From Bacteroidales bacterium (lineage in GTDB: Bacteria; Bacteroidota; Bacteroidia; Bacteroidales; WCHB1-69): 61,713 bases of DNA. The translations under genes and the position numbers were made by a program. The stretch is taken from the NCBI GenBank assembly GCA_017527945.1, contig JAFXPL010000167.1, positions 1 through 61,713 on the forward strand. The letters are read 5' to 3'. Positions 6,282 through 14,130 of the stretch are shown here, piece by piece. The notes beneath the pieces are model-generated. The model was not told the DNA's origin. It did not search any database and saw only the letters and a program-made list of their open reading frames with translations. Each line of letters opens with the position of its first letter. Within the stretch, counting starts at the first letter, position 1.

Positions 6282-6320
6282 CTAAACTTTAAATCCGGGT
6301 TCGATTCCCAGCGGGACTAC
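6282..6320 (+). repeat. Right attachment site, displaced tRNA-Arg 3' half
   Basis: 39 bases that align with 287-325 (33 identical). They read as an anticodon 3' side, T arm and acceptor strand ending in CGGGACTA, but no 5' half precedes them. The fragment is followed by a terminator, as expected for the chromosome's original tRNA end pushed away by the insertion. One T-stem pair is mismatched, which fits decay after loss of function. Confidence 0.8.
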
Positions 6321-6326
6321 ATCATG

Positions 6327-6355
6327 GAGGCGCAATTTTTGTGCCTCTTTTTTTA
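6327..6355 (+). terminator. Original terminator of tRNA-Arg, displaced by the element
   Basis: GAGGCGCA (6327-6334) pairs with TGTGCCTC (6340-6347), followed by seven T. It faces the same way as tRNA-Arg(CCU) at 253-324 and lies just after its displaced 3' half. Confidence 0.7.
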
Positions 6356-6360
6356 CCCCA

Positions 6361-6927
6361 TTAAAAGTCGTATCCGACCATTTCTCCGTGCGGGTGGATA
6401 ATAGTGTATTTGGTGAACCGTTCATCGGCCTCGAAGCCATCACCGTAGTTCACGGATCCGTCGTTTTTGACTTGTTTCACTGATTTTGTCGAGTAGATGG
6501 AGCGTTTGCGCTGGTCCCAGATCACCTCGTCGGTAATGACGGAGTCACCAGTGGAGAGGTCATAGATGACCACATTGTCGGTGGCCTTGAAGAGGTTGTT
6601 GTTGATTTGGCAGGCGTAATTTGCCGTGACGATGGCTTGCTTTTGGCCGTAGTCGTTGAAAGAGGTAATGGTGATGCCTTTCGGACAGTCGGTGTAGGTG
6701 GTGTCGGCGTTGTCATAACGGTTGAACATCGGGGTGTTGACGATGAAGGCGGTCTTTCCCGAGTCGCTGACAGTGATGGTCATGTTTTCGGCCGATTCAT
6801 CGGGGAACTTGCCTTCGAACTCCAACAGCTGGGCATGGCTTTCCTTGTCCTTGCAGGCAGCAAAAAGCATCATAACGAGCGATGCCGTTATGATGCTTAT
6901 GTACAAATATTTAGGGTTAAGAAGCAT
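6361..6927 (-). CDS. lptC: LPS export protein LptC, lipoprotein form
   Basis: 188 aa. LptC bridges the inner-membrane LptBFG transporter to periplasmic LptA and passes lipopolysaccharide outward. The N-terminus is a hydrophobic segment ending in LFAAC, a lipobox, so this form is probably a lipoprotein with Cys25 as the first mature residue. The rest is the beta-strand-rich OstA/LptC-like fold, with ATDNVVIYD near residue 115 and EVIWDQRKRSIYS near 133 as in LptA/LptC jellyrolls. It starts 6 bases after the upstream TPR gene and is the last of a coaX-OMP-TPR-lptC run, an arrangement common in Bacteroidota. Confidence 0.85.
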   Translation of the reverse strand: MLLNPKYLYISIITASLVMMLFAACKDKESHAQLLEFEGKFPDESAENMTITVSDSGKTAFIVNTPMFNRYDNADTTYTDCPKGITITSFNDYGQKQAIVTANYACQINNNLFKATDNVVIYDLSTGDSVITDEVIWDQRKRSIYSTKSVKQVKNDGSVNYGDGFEADERFTKYTIIHPHGEMVGYDF

Positions 6928-6933
6928 CGGAGA

Positions 6934-8385
6934 TTATCTCACGGTCGTATTCTCTTGAATCCAGCAGCCCACGTGGTAGGAGGCACCGGAGGTCAGACCG
7001 CGTTTGAAGAGTTCGTCCTTGCTGGGGAATCTCAGTTTGGAGCGTTGTGAGTTGGCTTCGCTGGCGCAGGAAGGATCCACAGCTGCGGCTTTGGCGTATT
7101 TGTCGGCTGCGGCCCAGGCGTATGCGCCGGGAACTTGTTCGTCACCGCAGCGGTTGCCGGAGTTGGCATAGAGGTCGCCGATGAGGATGTAGGCCTTGCC
7201 CATGTTGGGTCTTGCCTTGAGGGCGTCGTAGGCGGCGGAGCGGGCTTCGGAGAAGGAGCCTTTCAGTCTGTAAGCCAGTGCCAGCATGTAATGGGCATCA
7301 GCCTCTTGCTCGTGGGTTTCACTCAATTTTGCCGCTTCTTTGAAGTATTCGATGGTGGTGCTGATTTCTTCTGCGCTTTGGCTCTTGATATAGTTCTGGA
7401 GCGTGAGGTTACCCATCATGTAGGCGGTATTGCGGCTCGGTTTGGCTTTGTGCAGGATGGCGAGGCCTTCTTGGAAGACCGGGCTGCTGGTGCAGTTGCC
7501 CTTGAACATGGTGTTCACCATCTTGCTCACGGACTGCAGGTCATTCTTGATTTCATCGAACTTCTTGGTGTAGAGCATGTCCATCACTTCGCAGGAAGCG
7601 TAGGGGGTCACGGATTTTTCAATTTTGGCGAGTGTCTTGCGATAGTTGGTGATGAGCTTCATTTGGCGGGTGGTGTCGGCAACCAGTTTCTTGGCTTGTT
7701 TGTCTAATGCGATGCGGTCGATGATGCCGTCGTCGAATTGTTTCTGAAGGGCTTCCAGGGCGTCTGAACTCGTTTCGTAGGATTTGGTGGCGTTCAGGAT
7801 GGAAAGGTCGATGTAGTCGGTGGCGCGTTCGTAGGCCTCAATCACGATGGACGTGTCCTTGAGTGCTTTCGTCTTGTTTTCAGCCAATTGGAAATAAGCG
7901 TCCCAAATGGCGGGCTGTGTGTTCTCCTTTTCCATTTCCACGGATTGGATGAACCAGGTGAAAGCCTGTTCGTACTGCTCTTTTCTGTAGCGCAGGGTGT
8001 TGTAGGCTTTCAAGCCGAGACCGGAGCCGGGGGTGAATTTCTCAGGGAAGTAGGTGCTGCGCACATCGAAGGTGTAGAGCAGGGAGTCGATGAGAAGCTC
8101 GCGGCGGGCGGAGTCTTTTTCATCTTTGATCAGGTTTTGGAAAAGAGTCTGTGCATTCGTGTAGATGCCGTCCCAGGAGCAAGGGCTGTGCTGGATGACA
8201 TACTGCCAGGGTCCGTAGGCGTCTTTGTAGCTCTTGGCGTTGTAAAAGGTTCTGAAGTTGGTGATTTCTTCAAGGCATTTCATGGAGTCAGCTTCGTTGG
8301 CCCCGTATTTGAAGGGGCAGGGGTTCTGCGCGAAAAGGAAACTTCCGCTGAAAACCAATGCGATGATTGCGACAATCTTTTTCAT
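6934..8385 (-). CDS. Secreted TPR-repeat protein
   Basis: 483 aa with a signal peptide (MKKIVAIIALVFSGSFLFAQ) and then helical repeats. Clear TPR units appear near residues 365-420 (AHYMLALAYRLKGSFSEARSAAYDALKARPNMGKAYILIGDLY). It is probably a periplasmic or outer-membrane-associated scaffold. No enzyme motif is seen. It is the third gene of the coaX-OMP-TPR-lptC cluster, so a role in envelope assembly is plausible, but the family has no defined function that I can state. Confidence 0.75.
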   Translation of the reverse strand: MKKIVAIIALVFSGSFLFAQNPCPFKYGANEADSMKCLEEITNFRTFYNAKSYKDAYGPWQYVIQHSPCSWDGIYTNAQTLFQNLIKDEKDSARRELLIDSLLYTFDVRSTYFPEKFTPGSGLGLKAYNTLRYRKEQYEQAFTWFIQSVEMEKENTQPAIWDAYFQLAENKTKALKDTSIVIEAYERATDYIDLSILNATKSYETSSDALEALQKQFDDGIIDRIALDKQAKKLVADTTRQMKLITNYRKTLAKIEKSVTPYASCEVMDMLYTKKFDEIKNDLQSVSKMVNTMFKGNCTSSPVFQEGLAILHKAKPSRNTAYMMGNLTLQNYIKSQSAEEISTTIEYFKEAAKLSETHEQEADAHYMLALAYRLKGSFSEARSAAYDALKARPNMGKAYILIGDLYANSGNRCGDEQVPGAYAWAAADKYAKAAAVDPSCASEANSQRSKLRFPSKDELFKRGLTSGASYHVGCWIQENTTVR

Positions 8386-8418
8386 TTTTTGTTGTTTTTT
8401 ATAGGGTTATTATTTTTT

Positions 8419-9702
8419 CTAATCTAATTTGACTCGTTGATACCAGCGTTCTTGCAGGGTGAAGCAGAGGGAGAATCTGAAGTAGTTTTGGCGAACGAGG
8501 CCGTTGGCGAGGGTTCCGTTTTTCCCATATTCGAGCATTAAGTTGATAGACGAGTGCGTATTGAACGTGGTGAGTGGAATTCCTACGCCTACACTGACTC
8601 CGAATTCGGAGATAGGTTTATTACGGATTAATAATTCTCCAGTGGAATAATGTCCGCCGACACGAAGCGCCAATTTTTTGAAGAATTTGTTGGACAGGGG
8701 ATCCGGGATGTATTGGAATCCCAAAGCGGCACCGATGGAATTTCGCATCGTGTCTCGCGAAGGCTTTATGAAGGAAAATTTGTTCCAGTTGCGCCATGTC
8801 ACGTCGGCGGCAAGGGTGATCTTGTCCTTGTATGTGTAGCTTAGTCCGCCACCTACCGACTGCGGGATGTTCAGCCTTCCACGCAATCCATCCTTAAGGA
8901 GTATGGTATCGTAAACACTTGTGGATACGTAAGTTCCGGAATATGAATTGACCAAAAGTTTCTCGTTTGCCCAGATATAAGCGGTATTGCTATAAACTGC
9001 TCCTATCCCGATCCGGTGGTTTTCCCCGATGTTGAACAAATACTGGAGTCCCGCATCAAGATAAACGCCTTTTACATTGTAGGCATCGCTCACATAGGTG
9101 TTGAAGAAGTTGCTGCCGTCAAACTCCGTGTTGCTATAAGCAAAGATGGACCCGAACATGTAGCTGACGTTCAAGCCTATGGACAGCCCCTTGCAGATTT
9201 TGAAGGCATTGCCCCAATAGAGTTGGTTGACTCCTCCTTTTCCACTGTACTTGTTTGTGACAACGCCGATGTTTTCAATCGCCTTGGAGGTTTCAATGTC
9301 GTAGCCTATGTCACTGAAAGGCATGATGCCGAGGCTGGTGCGCCAATGTCGGGTAACGGGCAGACCGATGGCTAAATAGCCAGGCTTCGCGTAGGAAGCC
9401 TTTTGGGTTTTGTCTCCTTGTGTCAGACGTGAGGAAAACACGGATGCGGCGGCATCTGCGACGAAGGACAATGAGTCGAATGCTGCGTAAGCCGCTGGAT
9501 TCCGGAAATTAATGTAATAGGGGTTTTGCATGGCGTAGGAAGCCCCGCCCATGGCATCAAGAATTCCATTTGATGCGTGACTCACCAATCCGATTCCGTA
9601 GCTGGAATAGGGTGTGCTGATTTCGTTTTGCGCCTGTATGGTGAATATGAAAAGGCTGCAAACCAGAAATGTCAATATACGATGGTCAGTTTTCTGATGC
9701 AT
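8419..9702 (-). CDS. Outer-membrane beta-barrel protein (FadL/PorQ-like shape)
   Basis: 427 aa with a signal peptide (ends TIQAQ), then ISTPYSSYGIGL and many alternating amphipathic strands rich in Gly and aromatic residues. The C-terminus, with repeated short strands ending YFRFSLCFTLQERWYQRVKLD, fits a beta-barrel. Likely a transporter or assembly partner in the outer membrane; the substrate is unknown. Its first 17 bases overlap the coaX 3' end and its own promoter element (9751-9758) lies inside coaX, so it can be expressed both with and without coaX. Confidence 0.7.
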   Translation of the reverse strand: MHQKTDHRILTFLVCSLFIFTIQAQNEISTPYSSYGIGLVSHASNGILDAMGGASYAMQNPYYINFRNPAAYAAFDSLSFVADAAASVFSSRLTQGDKTQKASYAKPGYLAIGLPVTRHWRTSLGIMPFSDIGYDIETSKAIENIGVVTNKYSGKGGVNQLYWGNAFKICKGLSIGLNVSYMFGSIFAYSNTEFDGSNFFNTYVSDAYNVKGVYLDAGLQYLFNIGENHRIGIGAVYSNTAYIWANEKLLVNSYSGTYVSTSVYDTILLKDGLRGRLNIPQSVGGGLSYTYKDKITLAADVTWRNWNKFSFIKPSRDTMRNSIGAALGFQYIPDPLSNKFFKKLALRVGGHYSTGELLIRNKPISEFGVSVGVGIPLTTFNTHSSINLMLEYGKNGTLANGLVRQNYFRFSLCFTLQERWYQRVKLD

Positions 9703-10423
9703 TCAGTTTTAATATTTTAAGCAATCCGAACAGTGTCGGATTTTGGGCGGCAAATATACGTTTTTTTATGAAATTTTGTAACAACGGGGAATCTCCGCCT
9801 GAAAAAAGCACTTCCAGCGAAGGGAATCGTTCGGCATATTGGGCAATCATGCCGTCGATTTCGTTTGCCATGCCGTGGATGACACCTGTGAGGATGGAGG
9901 ATTTTGTGCTGTCGCCAACTATCTGGTATATGGGTTCGGGTTCCACGAGCGGCAGTCGGGCGGTGAATTGGGCAAGGGCTTGAAAGCGCATCCGCATGCC
10001 CGGGGCGATACGTCCACCCCAATATTGCCCGGTAGCATCCACGAAGTCTGCTACCAAACAGGTGCCCGCCATAATGGACAGAACGTTTTTTTCAGGATAT
10101 AAAGCATTGGCACCCACGGCATTGGCAATCCGGTCAGTGCCCAATGTCTTTGGTGTTTCGTAACGAATGACGATGGGTAGCCGACAATCGTGCGTGAACC
10201 GGACAAGTTTGACGCGTTTTCCCAACCATAGCAACAATTCCTCATCGTCTTTGCCAACAGAGGAAACGATGGCACTTTCGATGGATTGGTCTTTGGAAGA
10301 GAGCACGGCATCCAGCATTGGGATGGTCAGCCTGTCCTTTTGCATCCAATGAACCATTTTTTCGTTTTCATTGAAAACGGCCAGTTTCTGCAGAGTGTTG
10401 CCGATGTCGATGATTAGGTGCAT
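9686..10423 (-). CDS. coaX: Type III pantothenate kinase
   Basis: 245 aa. CoaX phosphorylates pantothenate, the first step of coenzyme A synthesis, and is insensitive to CoA feedback. Motifs in order: DIGNT at residue 6 (phosphate binding), TPKTLGTDRIANAVGA near 90, AGTCLVADFV near 118 with the catalytic Asp, and GGRIAPGMRMR near 135. The length fits the family. Directly before the ATG are three tandem copies of a 9-mer (10430-10456). The 3' end overlaps the outer-membrane protein gene by 17 bases. Confidence 0.93.
   Translation of the reverse strand: MHLIIDIGNTLQKLAVFNENEKMVHWMQKDRLTIPMLDAVLSSKDQSIESAIVSSVGKDDEELLLWLGKRVKLVRFTHDCRLPIVIRYETPKTLGTDRIANAVGANALYPEKNVLSIMAGTCLVADFVDATGQYWGGRIAPGMRMRFQALAQFTARLPLVEPEPIYQIVGDSTKSSILTGVIHGMANEIDGMIAQYAERFPSLEVLFSGGDSPLLQNFIKKRIFAAQNPTLFGLLKILKLNASEN
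9751..9758 (-). promoter_or_regulatory. Promoter -7 element for the outer-membrane protein gene, inside coaX
   Basis: Minus-strand TATATTTG fits TAnnTTTG and lies 48 bases before the ATG at 9702. Confidence 0.45.
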
Positions 10424-10429
10424 TTGAGA

Positions 10430-10456
10430 GTTTAGGAAGTTTAGGAAGTTTAGGAA
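10430..10456. repeat. Tandem 9-mer (3 copies) before coaX
   Basis: GTTTAGGAA repeats three times without interruption. On the coding strand it reads as TTCCTAAAC units ending 6 bases before the coaX ATG, so the repeat occupies the ribosome-binding region. Confidence 0.85.
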
Positions 10457-10466
10457 GATTAAAGGA

Positions 10467-11483
10467 CTAGAGTGTTTGGTTCTTGCGGTTGCGGAGGATG
10501 TCGATGGCTAAATAGATGGCGTTGCGCATAGACTGGGCATCGGCGATGTTTTTGCCGGCGATGTCGTATGCGGTGCCGTGGGCAGGGGCTGTGCGCACAA
10601 TGGGCAGGCCTGCCGTGAAGTTCACGCCGTCCTTCCCCAGAAGCTTGAACGGAATCATGCCTTGGTCGTAATACATGGCCAGGGTGGCGTCGAATTTGGT
10701 GTAGGCTCCGGATGCGAAGAAACCGTCTGCGGCGAAGGGACCGAAAGCGTTGATGCCGTTGTGGAACGCTTGGGCTACAGCCGGTTGGATGATTTCCTTG
10801 TCTTCGGTGCCAAGCAGACCGTCATCCCCGTTGTGCGGATTGAGGGCAAGCACGGCGATGGTGGGGTTACTCAAGGCGAAATCCTGTTTCAGCGACTGAT
10901 GCAATGTCTCTATTTTCTGCAAGATTTTCTCCTGCGTGATATTGGTTGCCACTTCGTTGATTGGCAAGTAGTTGGTGACAAAGCCGACGCGAAGGTTCTC
11001 AGCCACCATTATCGGCATGGCCGGATGCTCTTTTCCGCCGAAATAGTGCTCGAAAAAGGCGGTGTGGCCAGGAAATTTGAACTTTTCGGACTGGATGTTG
11101 CTTTTATTGATGGGCGCGGTCACAATAGCGTCGATGAGCTTGTTCTTCAAATCGCGTCCGGCGGCATAGAGCGACCGCTCCGCCATTTGTCCTGCGATTT
11201 TTGTGGAAGTTCCGAGGTCCAGTTTCACTTCCTCCTCATACAAATTGATGAGGTTGGGGCGTTTTGTGGAGAGTTGCTCGGCCGTTTTGGTGAACTGGAA
11301 CGAAAAATCGGGCAGCTCCATGTATTTCTTATGGTAAGAGGCCACTTTTGACAACCCGTACACTACGGGGGTGCATATTTCCATTATCCTATTGTCACTC
11401 AGAGACTTGATGATTACTTCATAGCCGATGCCGTTGATGTCGCCTTGCGTGATGCCGATGGTAAAGTTCTTGTTTTCTGCCAT
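10467..11483 (-). CDS. pdxA: 4-hydroxythreonine-4-phosphate dehydrogenase
   Basis: 338 aa. PdxA oxidises 4-phosphohydroxy-L-threonine in the DXP-dependent pathway to pyridoxal phosphate. Motifs: GITQGDINGIGYE at the N-terminus, TAPINKSN near 122, the metal-binding histidines in FPGHTAFFEHYF, LNPHNGDDG and APAHGTAYDIAGK, and DQGMIPFKLL. The length is typical. serA and serC lie just upstream on the same strand; SerC-type aminotransferase also acts in this pathway, so the grouping makes metabolic sense. A promoter element is at 11509-11516. Confidence 0.95.
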   Translation of the reverse strand: MAENKNFTIGITQGDINGIGYEVIIKSLSDNRIMEICTPVVYGLSKVASYHKKYMELPDFSFQFTKTAEQLSTKRPNLINLYEEEVKLDLGTSTKIAGQMAERSLYAAGRDLKNKLIDAIVTAPINKSNIQSEKFKFPGHTAFFEHYFGGKEHPAMPIMVAENLRVGFVTNYLPINEVATNITQEKILQKIETLHQSLKQDFALSNPTIAVLALNPHNGDDGLLGTEDKEIIQPAVAQAFHNGINAFGPFAADGFFASGAYTKFDATLAMYYDQGMIPFKLLGKDGVNFTAGLPIVRTAPAHGTAYDIAGKNIADAQSMRNAIYLAIDILRNRKNQTL

Positions 11484-11508
11484 GATACTGTTTTAAATTT
11501 TCGAAGTG

Positions 11509-11516
11509 CAAATGTA
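11509..11516 (-). promoter_or_regulatory. Promoter -7 element of pdxA
   Basis: Minus-strand TACATTTG fits TAnnTTTG, 26 bases before the pdxA ATG. Confidence 0.6.
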
Positions 11517-11580
11517 CACAAATTTTGGACATAGACAAATGACTTAGACATAAACAAGTGACTTAGACTTGGGTCATCGG

Positions 11581-11626
11581 TCTAAGTTTAAGTCTAAGTT
11601 TAAGTCTAAGTTCTAAGTCTAAGTCA
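11581..11626. repeat. TCTAAG-family tandem repeats between serA and pdxA
   Basis: Two exact 12-mers (TCTAAGTTTAAG, 11581-11604) followed by further TCTAAGT units. Looser ACTTAGAC copies precede them at about 11550-11570. Noncoding. Confidence 0.8.
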
Positions 11627-11631
11627 AAAAG

Positions 11632-11659
11632 AAAGGGCGGATGTTTCAGTCCGCCCTTT
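11632..11659 (-). terminator. Terminator after serA
   Basis: 10-bp stem AAAGGGCGGA (11632-11641) with TCCGCCCTTT (11650-11659), 8-nt loop, then T-rich bases on the minus strand. It lies just after the serA stop. Confidence 0.75.
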
Positions 11660-11681
11660 GTTGAATCGATATAGTGATAGG

Positions 11682-12599
11682 CTATTTGTTCACTTGGAAT
11701 TTCTTGTCGCCGTTGACGAAGAAGTTCACGATTTGGTTGGCGGCGGCGAGGCCGGCGTTGATGTTGGCCTCGGCGGTTTCGGCACCCTGTTTTTTCGGGG
11801 TGGCGAAGAAGCGTTTCTCAAATTTGCTGAACTCTTCCAAAGCCTCAGGGGCGATGTCGGTGCAGTATTTGAGGTCTTCGCGCTCGGCCATCAAAGCGAC
11901 GAGCTCTTCCTCGTTGATGACTTCCTTGCGGGCGGTGTTGATCACGCAGCCGCCTTTGGGCATGAGTCCGACCAGGGCTTTGTTGATGGATTTCTTGGTT
12001 TGGTCGTTGGCGGGGATATGCAGGGAGATGTAGTTGCAGTTCTTGTACATGTCCTCGAGGGTGGCGGGAACGGTCACGCCTTCGGCTTCCATCTTCTCTT
12101 TCGGCACAAACGGGTCGAAAGCCCAGACTTCCATGCCGAGGGCTTTGGCTTTTTCGGCCACAAGGCGGCCGACGTTGCCGTAGGCCTGGATGCCGACTTT
12201 TTTGCCCTTCAGTTCGGAGCCGGTGCCGGGTTTGAAGGTGTTGCGGGCCATGTAAATCATCATGCCGAGGGCAAGTTCGGCCACCGCGTTGGAGTTTTGG
12301 CCGGGGGTGTTCATGGCCACGATGTTGTTGGCGGTGCAGGCGGCGAGGTCGAGGTTGTCGAAGCCGGCGCCGGCACGGACGACCACCTTGAGGTTCTTGG
12401 CGGCATCAATTACTTGGGCGGTCACTTTGTCGGAACGCACAATCATGGCATCCACGTCCGCAACGGCGGCGTAGAGCTCTTCAGGGGTTTCATATTTTTC
12501 CAGCAGAACCAATTCATATCCTGCTTTTTCTACAATTGCGCGAATGCCATCCACAGCGGCTTTCGCGAAAGGCTTTTGCGTTGCAACTAATACTTTCAT
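11682..12599 (-). CDS. serA: D-3-phosphoglycerate dehydrogenase, short form
   Basis: 305 aa with no ACT or regulatory tail. SerA makes 3-phosphohydroxypyruvate, the first step of serine synthesis. The nucleotide-binding loop reads QAYGNVGRLVA in place of the usual GxGxxG. Arg (INTARKEVINEEEL) and Glu (DIAPEALEEF) of the active site are present. The catalytic His is replaced by Lys (ATPKKQGAETAEAN), which I recall as the variant seen in short PGDHs of Bacteroidota and some protists. It is followed on the same strand by pdxA and preceded by serC, 92 bases upstream. Confidence 0.9.
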   Translation of the reverse strand: MKVLVATQKPFAKAAVDGIRAIVEKAGYELVLLEKYETPEELYAAVADVDAMIVRSDKVTAQVIDAAKNLKVVVRAGAGFDNLDLAACTANNIVAMNTPGQNSNAVAELALGMMIYMARNTFKPGTGSELKGKKVGIQAYGNVGRLVAEKAKALGMEVWAFDPFVPKEKMEAEGVTVPATLEDMYKNCNYISLHIPANDQTKKSINKALVGLMPKGGCVINTARKEVINEEELVALMAEREDLKYCTDIAPEALEEFSKFEKRFFATPKKQGAETAEANINAGLAAANQIVNFFVNGDKKFQVNK

Positions 12600-12691
12600 T
12601 ACTATACTTTATTTTAATTAGGTGAAAGTGAAGTAGTGAGTGGGGCAGGACCTGGACTGCTCGCCACCCACTGTTCACTGTTCACTAAAAA

Positions 12692-13810
12692 TTATTTGTT
12701 TGCTTTTTCGAAATCCTGCATGCAGGCGACGAGGGCTTCGACATCCTCGACGGTACAAGCGTTGTAGAGGGAGGCGCGGAAGCCGCCGACGGAGCGGTGG
12801 CCCTTGATGCCGACCATGCCGCGTTCTTTGGCGAAAGCCATGAAGGCATCCTGTTTGTCCTCGTAGCCGGGGGCCATCACCCAGCAGTGGTTCATGATGG
12901 AGCGGTCGGCCTTGTCGGCAACGGTGCCCACGAACATGCTGTTGCGGTCGATTTCGTCGTAAAGCAGAGTGGACTTCTTCATGTTGATTTTATTCATTTC
13001 AGCAACACCGCCGATGGTGTTCTTGAGCCAAAGAAGGGTTTCGTGCATCACGAAGATGGGGAGCACGGGAGGAGTGTTGAACATGGAGATGTTCTTGGCT
13101 TCCTCGGCGGCATGGGTGCGGTAATCCACCATGGTGGGCAGCGGGTTCATGTAGGCGCGGTCGCCAATCTGGCCGAGGATGTCCTTGCGCACGATGACGA
13201 AGGTGACACCGGCGGGGCCGACGTTCCTCCGCGCACCGCCGTAGATGAGGCCGTATTTCGTCACATCGACGGGACGGCTCATGATGTCGGAGCTCATGTC
13301 GGCGACGAGCATCACGTTATTCACCTCCTCCGCGGTGAAGTCCTTGCGGATTTCAGTGCCGTAGATGGTGTTGTTGGTGGTGATGTGGAAATAGTCGGCG
13401 TCAGCGGGGACGGTCCAGCCTTTGGGGATGTAGTTGTAGGTCTTGTCCTCGGAGGAGGCGACGATTTCGACCTTGCCGAAGTTCTTGGCTTCCTTGGCGG
13501 ATTTCTTTGCCCAGACGCCGGTCTGCAGATAGGCGGCTTTGGTTTTCATCAGGTTGGCGGGCACCATATAGAATTGGGTGCTGGCACCGCCGCCCAAGAA
13601 GAGCACTTCGTAGGTGTCGGGGATGTTGAGCAGTTCGCGCCAAAGTTGGCGGGTTTCTGCCATAATTCTTTCCCAGCCGGGGGTGCGGTGGGAGATTTCC
13701 ATCAGGCCGACGCCGGTGTTGTCGAAGTTGCGAATGGCGTTGATTGTGGATTCAACAGCCTCTTTGGGAAGGACGCACGGTCCTGCGTTAAAATTGTGTA
13801 CGTTGTTCAT
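12692..13810 (-). CDS. serC: Phosphoserine aminotransferase lacking the PLP lysine
   Basis: 372 aa; overall a clear SerC: HNFNAGPCVLPKEAV, GLMEISHRTPGWERIM, FLGGGASTQFYMVP, ADMSSDIMSRPVDV, MFNTPPVLPIFVM and GHRSVGGFRASLYNA. SerC converts phosphohydroxypyruvate to phosphoserine and also serves B6 synthesis. The segment that normally reads GAQKNxGPAG, whose Lys forms the Schiff base with PLP, here reads GGARRNVGPAG: Arg195 replaces the lysine (codon AGG at 13228-13226) and Arg194 replaces Gln (CGG). Two single A-to-G changes would explain it. Without the lysine the normal reaction should be lost or very weak. A read or assembly error is possible. Confidence 0.92.
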   Translation of the reverse strand: MNNVHNFNAGPCVLPKEAVESTINAIRNFDNTGVGLMEISHRTPGWERIMAETRQLWRELLNIPDTYEVLFLGGGASTQFYMVPANLMKTKAAYLQTGVWAKKSAKEAKNFGKVEIVASSEDKTYNYIPKGWTVPADADYFHITTNNTIYGTEIRKDFTAEEVNNVMLVADMSSDIMSRPVDVTKYGLIYGGARRNVGPAGVTFVIVRKDILGQIGDRAYMNPLPTMVDYRTHAAEEAKNISMFNTPPVLPIFVMHETLLWLKNTIGGVAEMNKINMKKSTLLYDEIDRNSMFVGTVADKADRSIMNHCWVMAPGYEDKQDAFMAFAKERGMVGIKGHRSVGGFRASLYNACTVEDVEALVACMQDFEKANK

Positions 13811-13865
13811 AACTAATATAATACGTTACATTTTTAAAGGTGAAGTATGCAAAAATTTGATGCGG

Positions 13866-13873
13866 CAAAGATA
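13866..13873 (-). promoter_or_regulatory. Promoter -7 element of serC
   Basis: Minus-strand TATCTTTG fits TAnnTTTG, 56 bases before the serC ATG. Confidence 0.55.
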
Positions 13874-13954
13874 CAAAATAAAGTGACGGATGAACCCTTT
13901 TTCGGAACATGAAATTTTTTTTGGTGGAGATGGTGTACCGATTGAAAAAAAATG

Positions 13955-13962
13955 TATTTTTA
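13955..13962 (+). promoter_or_regulatory. Promoter -7-like element of tRNA-Ser
   Basis: TATTTTTA, one base off TAnnTTTG, preceded by an A-tract as at the other tRNA genes; 15 bases before the tRNA 5' end. Confidence 0.5.
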
Positions 13963-13976
13963 CAGCCTCAAAAAAC

Positions 13977-14064
13977 GGAGAGATGGCCGAGTGGTCGAAG
14001 GCGCGCGCCTGGAGAGCGCGTAAGCGCCAAAAGCGCTTCATGGGTTCGAATCCCATTCTCTCCG
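13977..14064 (+). tRNA. tRNA-Ser (anticodon GGA)
   Basis: 88 nt with a long variable arm (class II). Acceptor GGAGAGA pairs with TCTCTCC; anticodon loop CTGGAGA gives GGA; the variable arm contains a self-complementary GCGCCAAAAGCGC segment; discriminator G. No terminator separates it from exbB 67 bases downstream, so they may share a transcript. Confidence 0.95.
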
Positions 14065-14130
14065 CTAAGACCTAAAGATTTGAAAATCAATAAAGTAAAA
14101 ATAATTTAATTTCAAAAATCAAAATCCATT

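Larger units (their letters stand above)
287..6320. mobile_element. tRNA-Arg-integrated ~6 kb phage-satellite-like element
   Basis: The boundaries are the 39-base tRNA 3'-half repeats, offset by 5,995 bases. All nine genes are on the minus strand: integrase, Cys-rich unknown, AlpA-like HTH, unknown, gene II/X-type replication initiator, a KGRPKG-motif protein, a small unknown, a small-terminase-like protein and a small unknown. The gene set (int, AlpA, rep, terS-like) parallels phage-inducible chromosomal islands. No capsid, portal, large terminase, relaxase or conjugation gene is visible. Noncoding gaps hold arm-type direct repeats, palindromes and iteron-like repeats. Alternatives are a decayed prophage or a mobilizable replicative island. 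That it is an integrated element is well supported; satellite behaviour is inference. Confidence 0.85.

Noticed and set aside
6282..6320. A second complete tRNA-Arg gene
   Set aside because: Only the 3' half is present; no acceptor 5' strand or D arm lies upstream, so it is an attachment-site remnant.
11658..13816. Long plus-strand ORFs opposite serA (310 aa) and serC (339 aa)
   Set aside because: They are Gly/Val/His-rich translations antisense to well-supported genes, with no domain, signal or promoter; they arise from GC-rich third positions.
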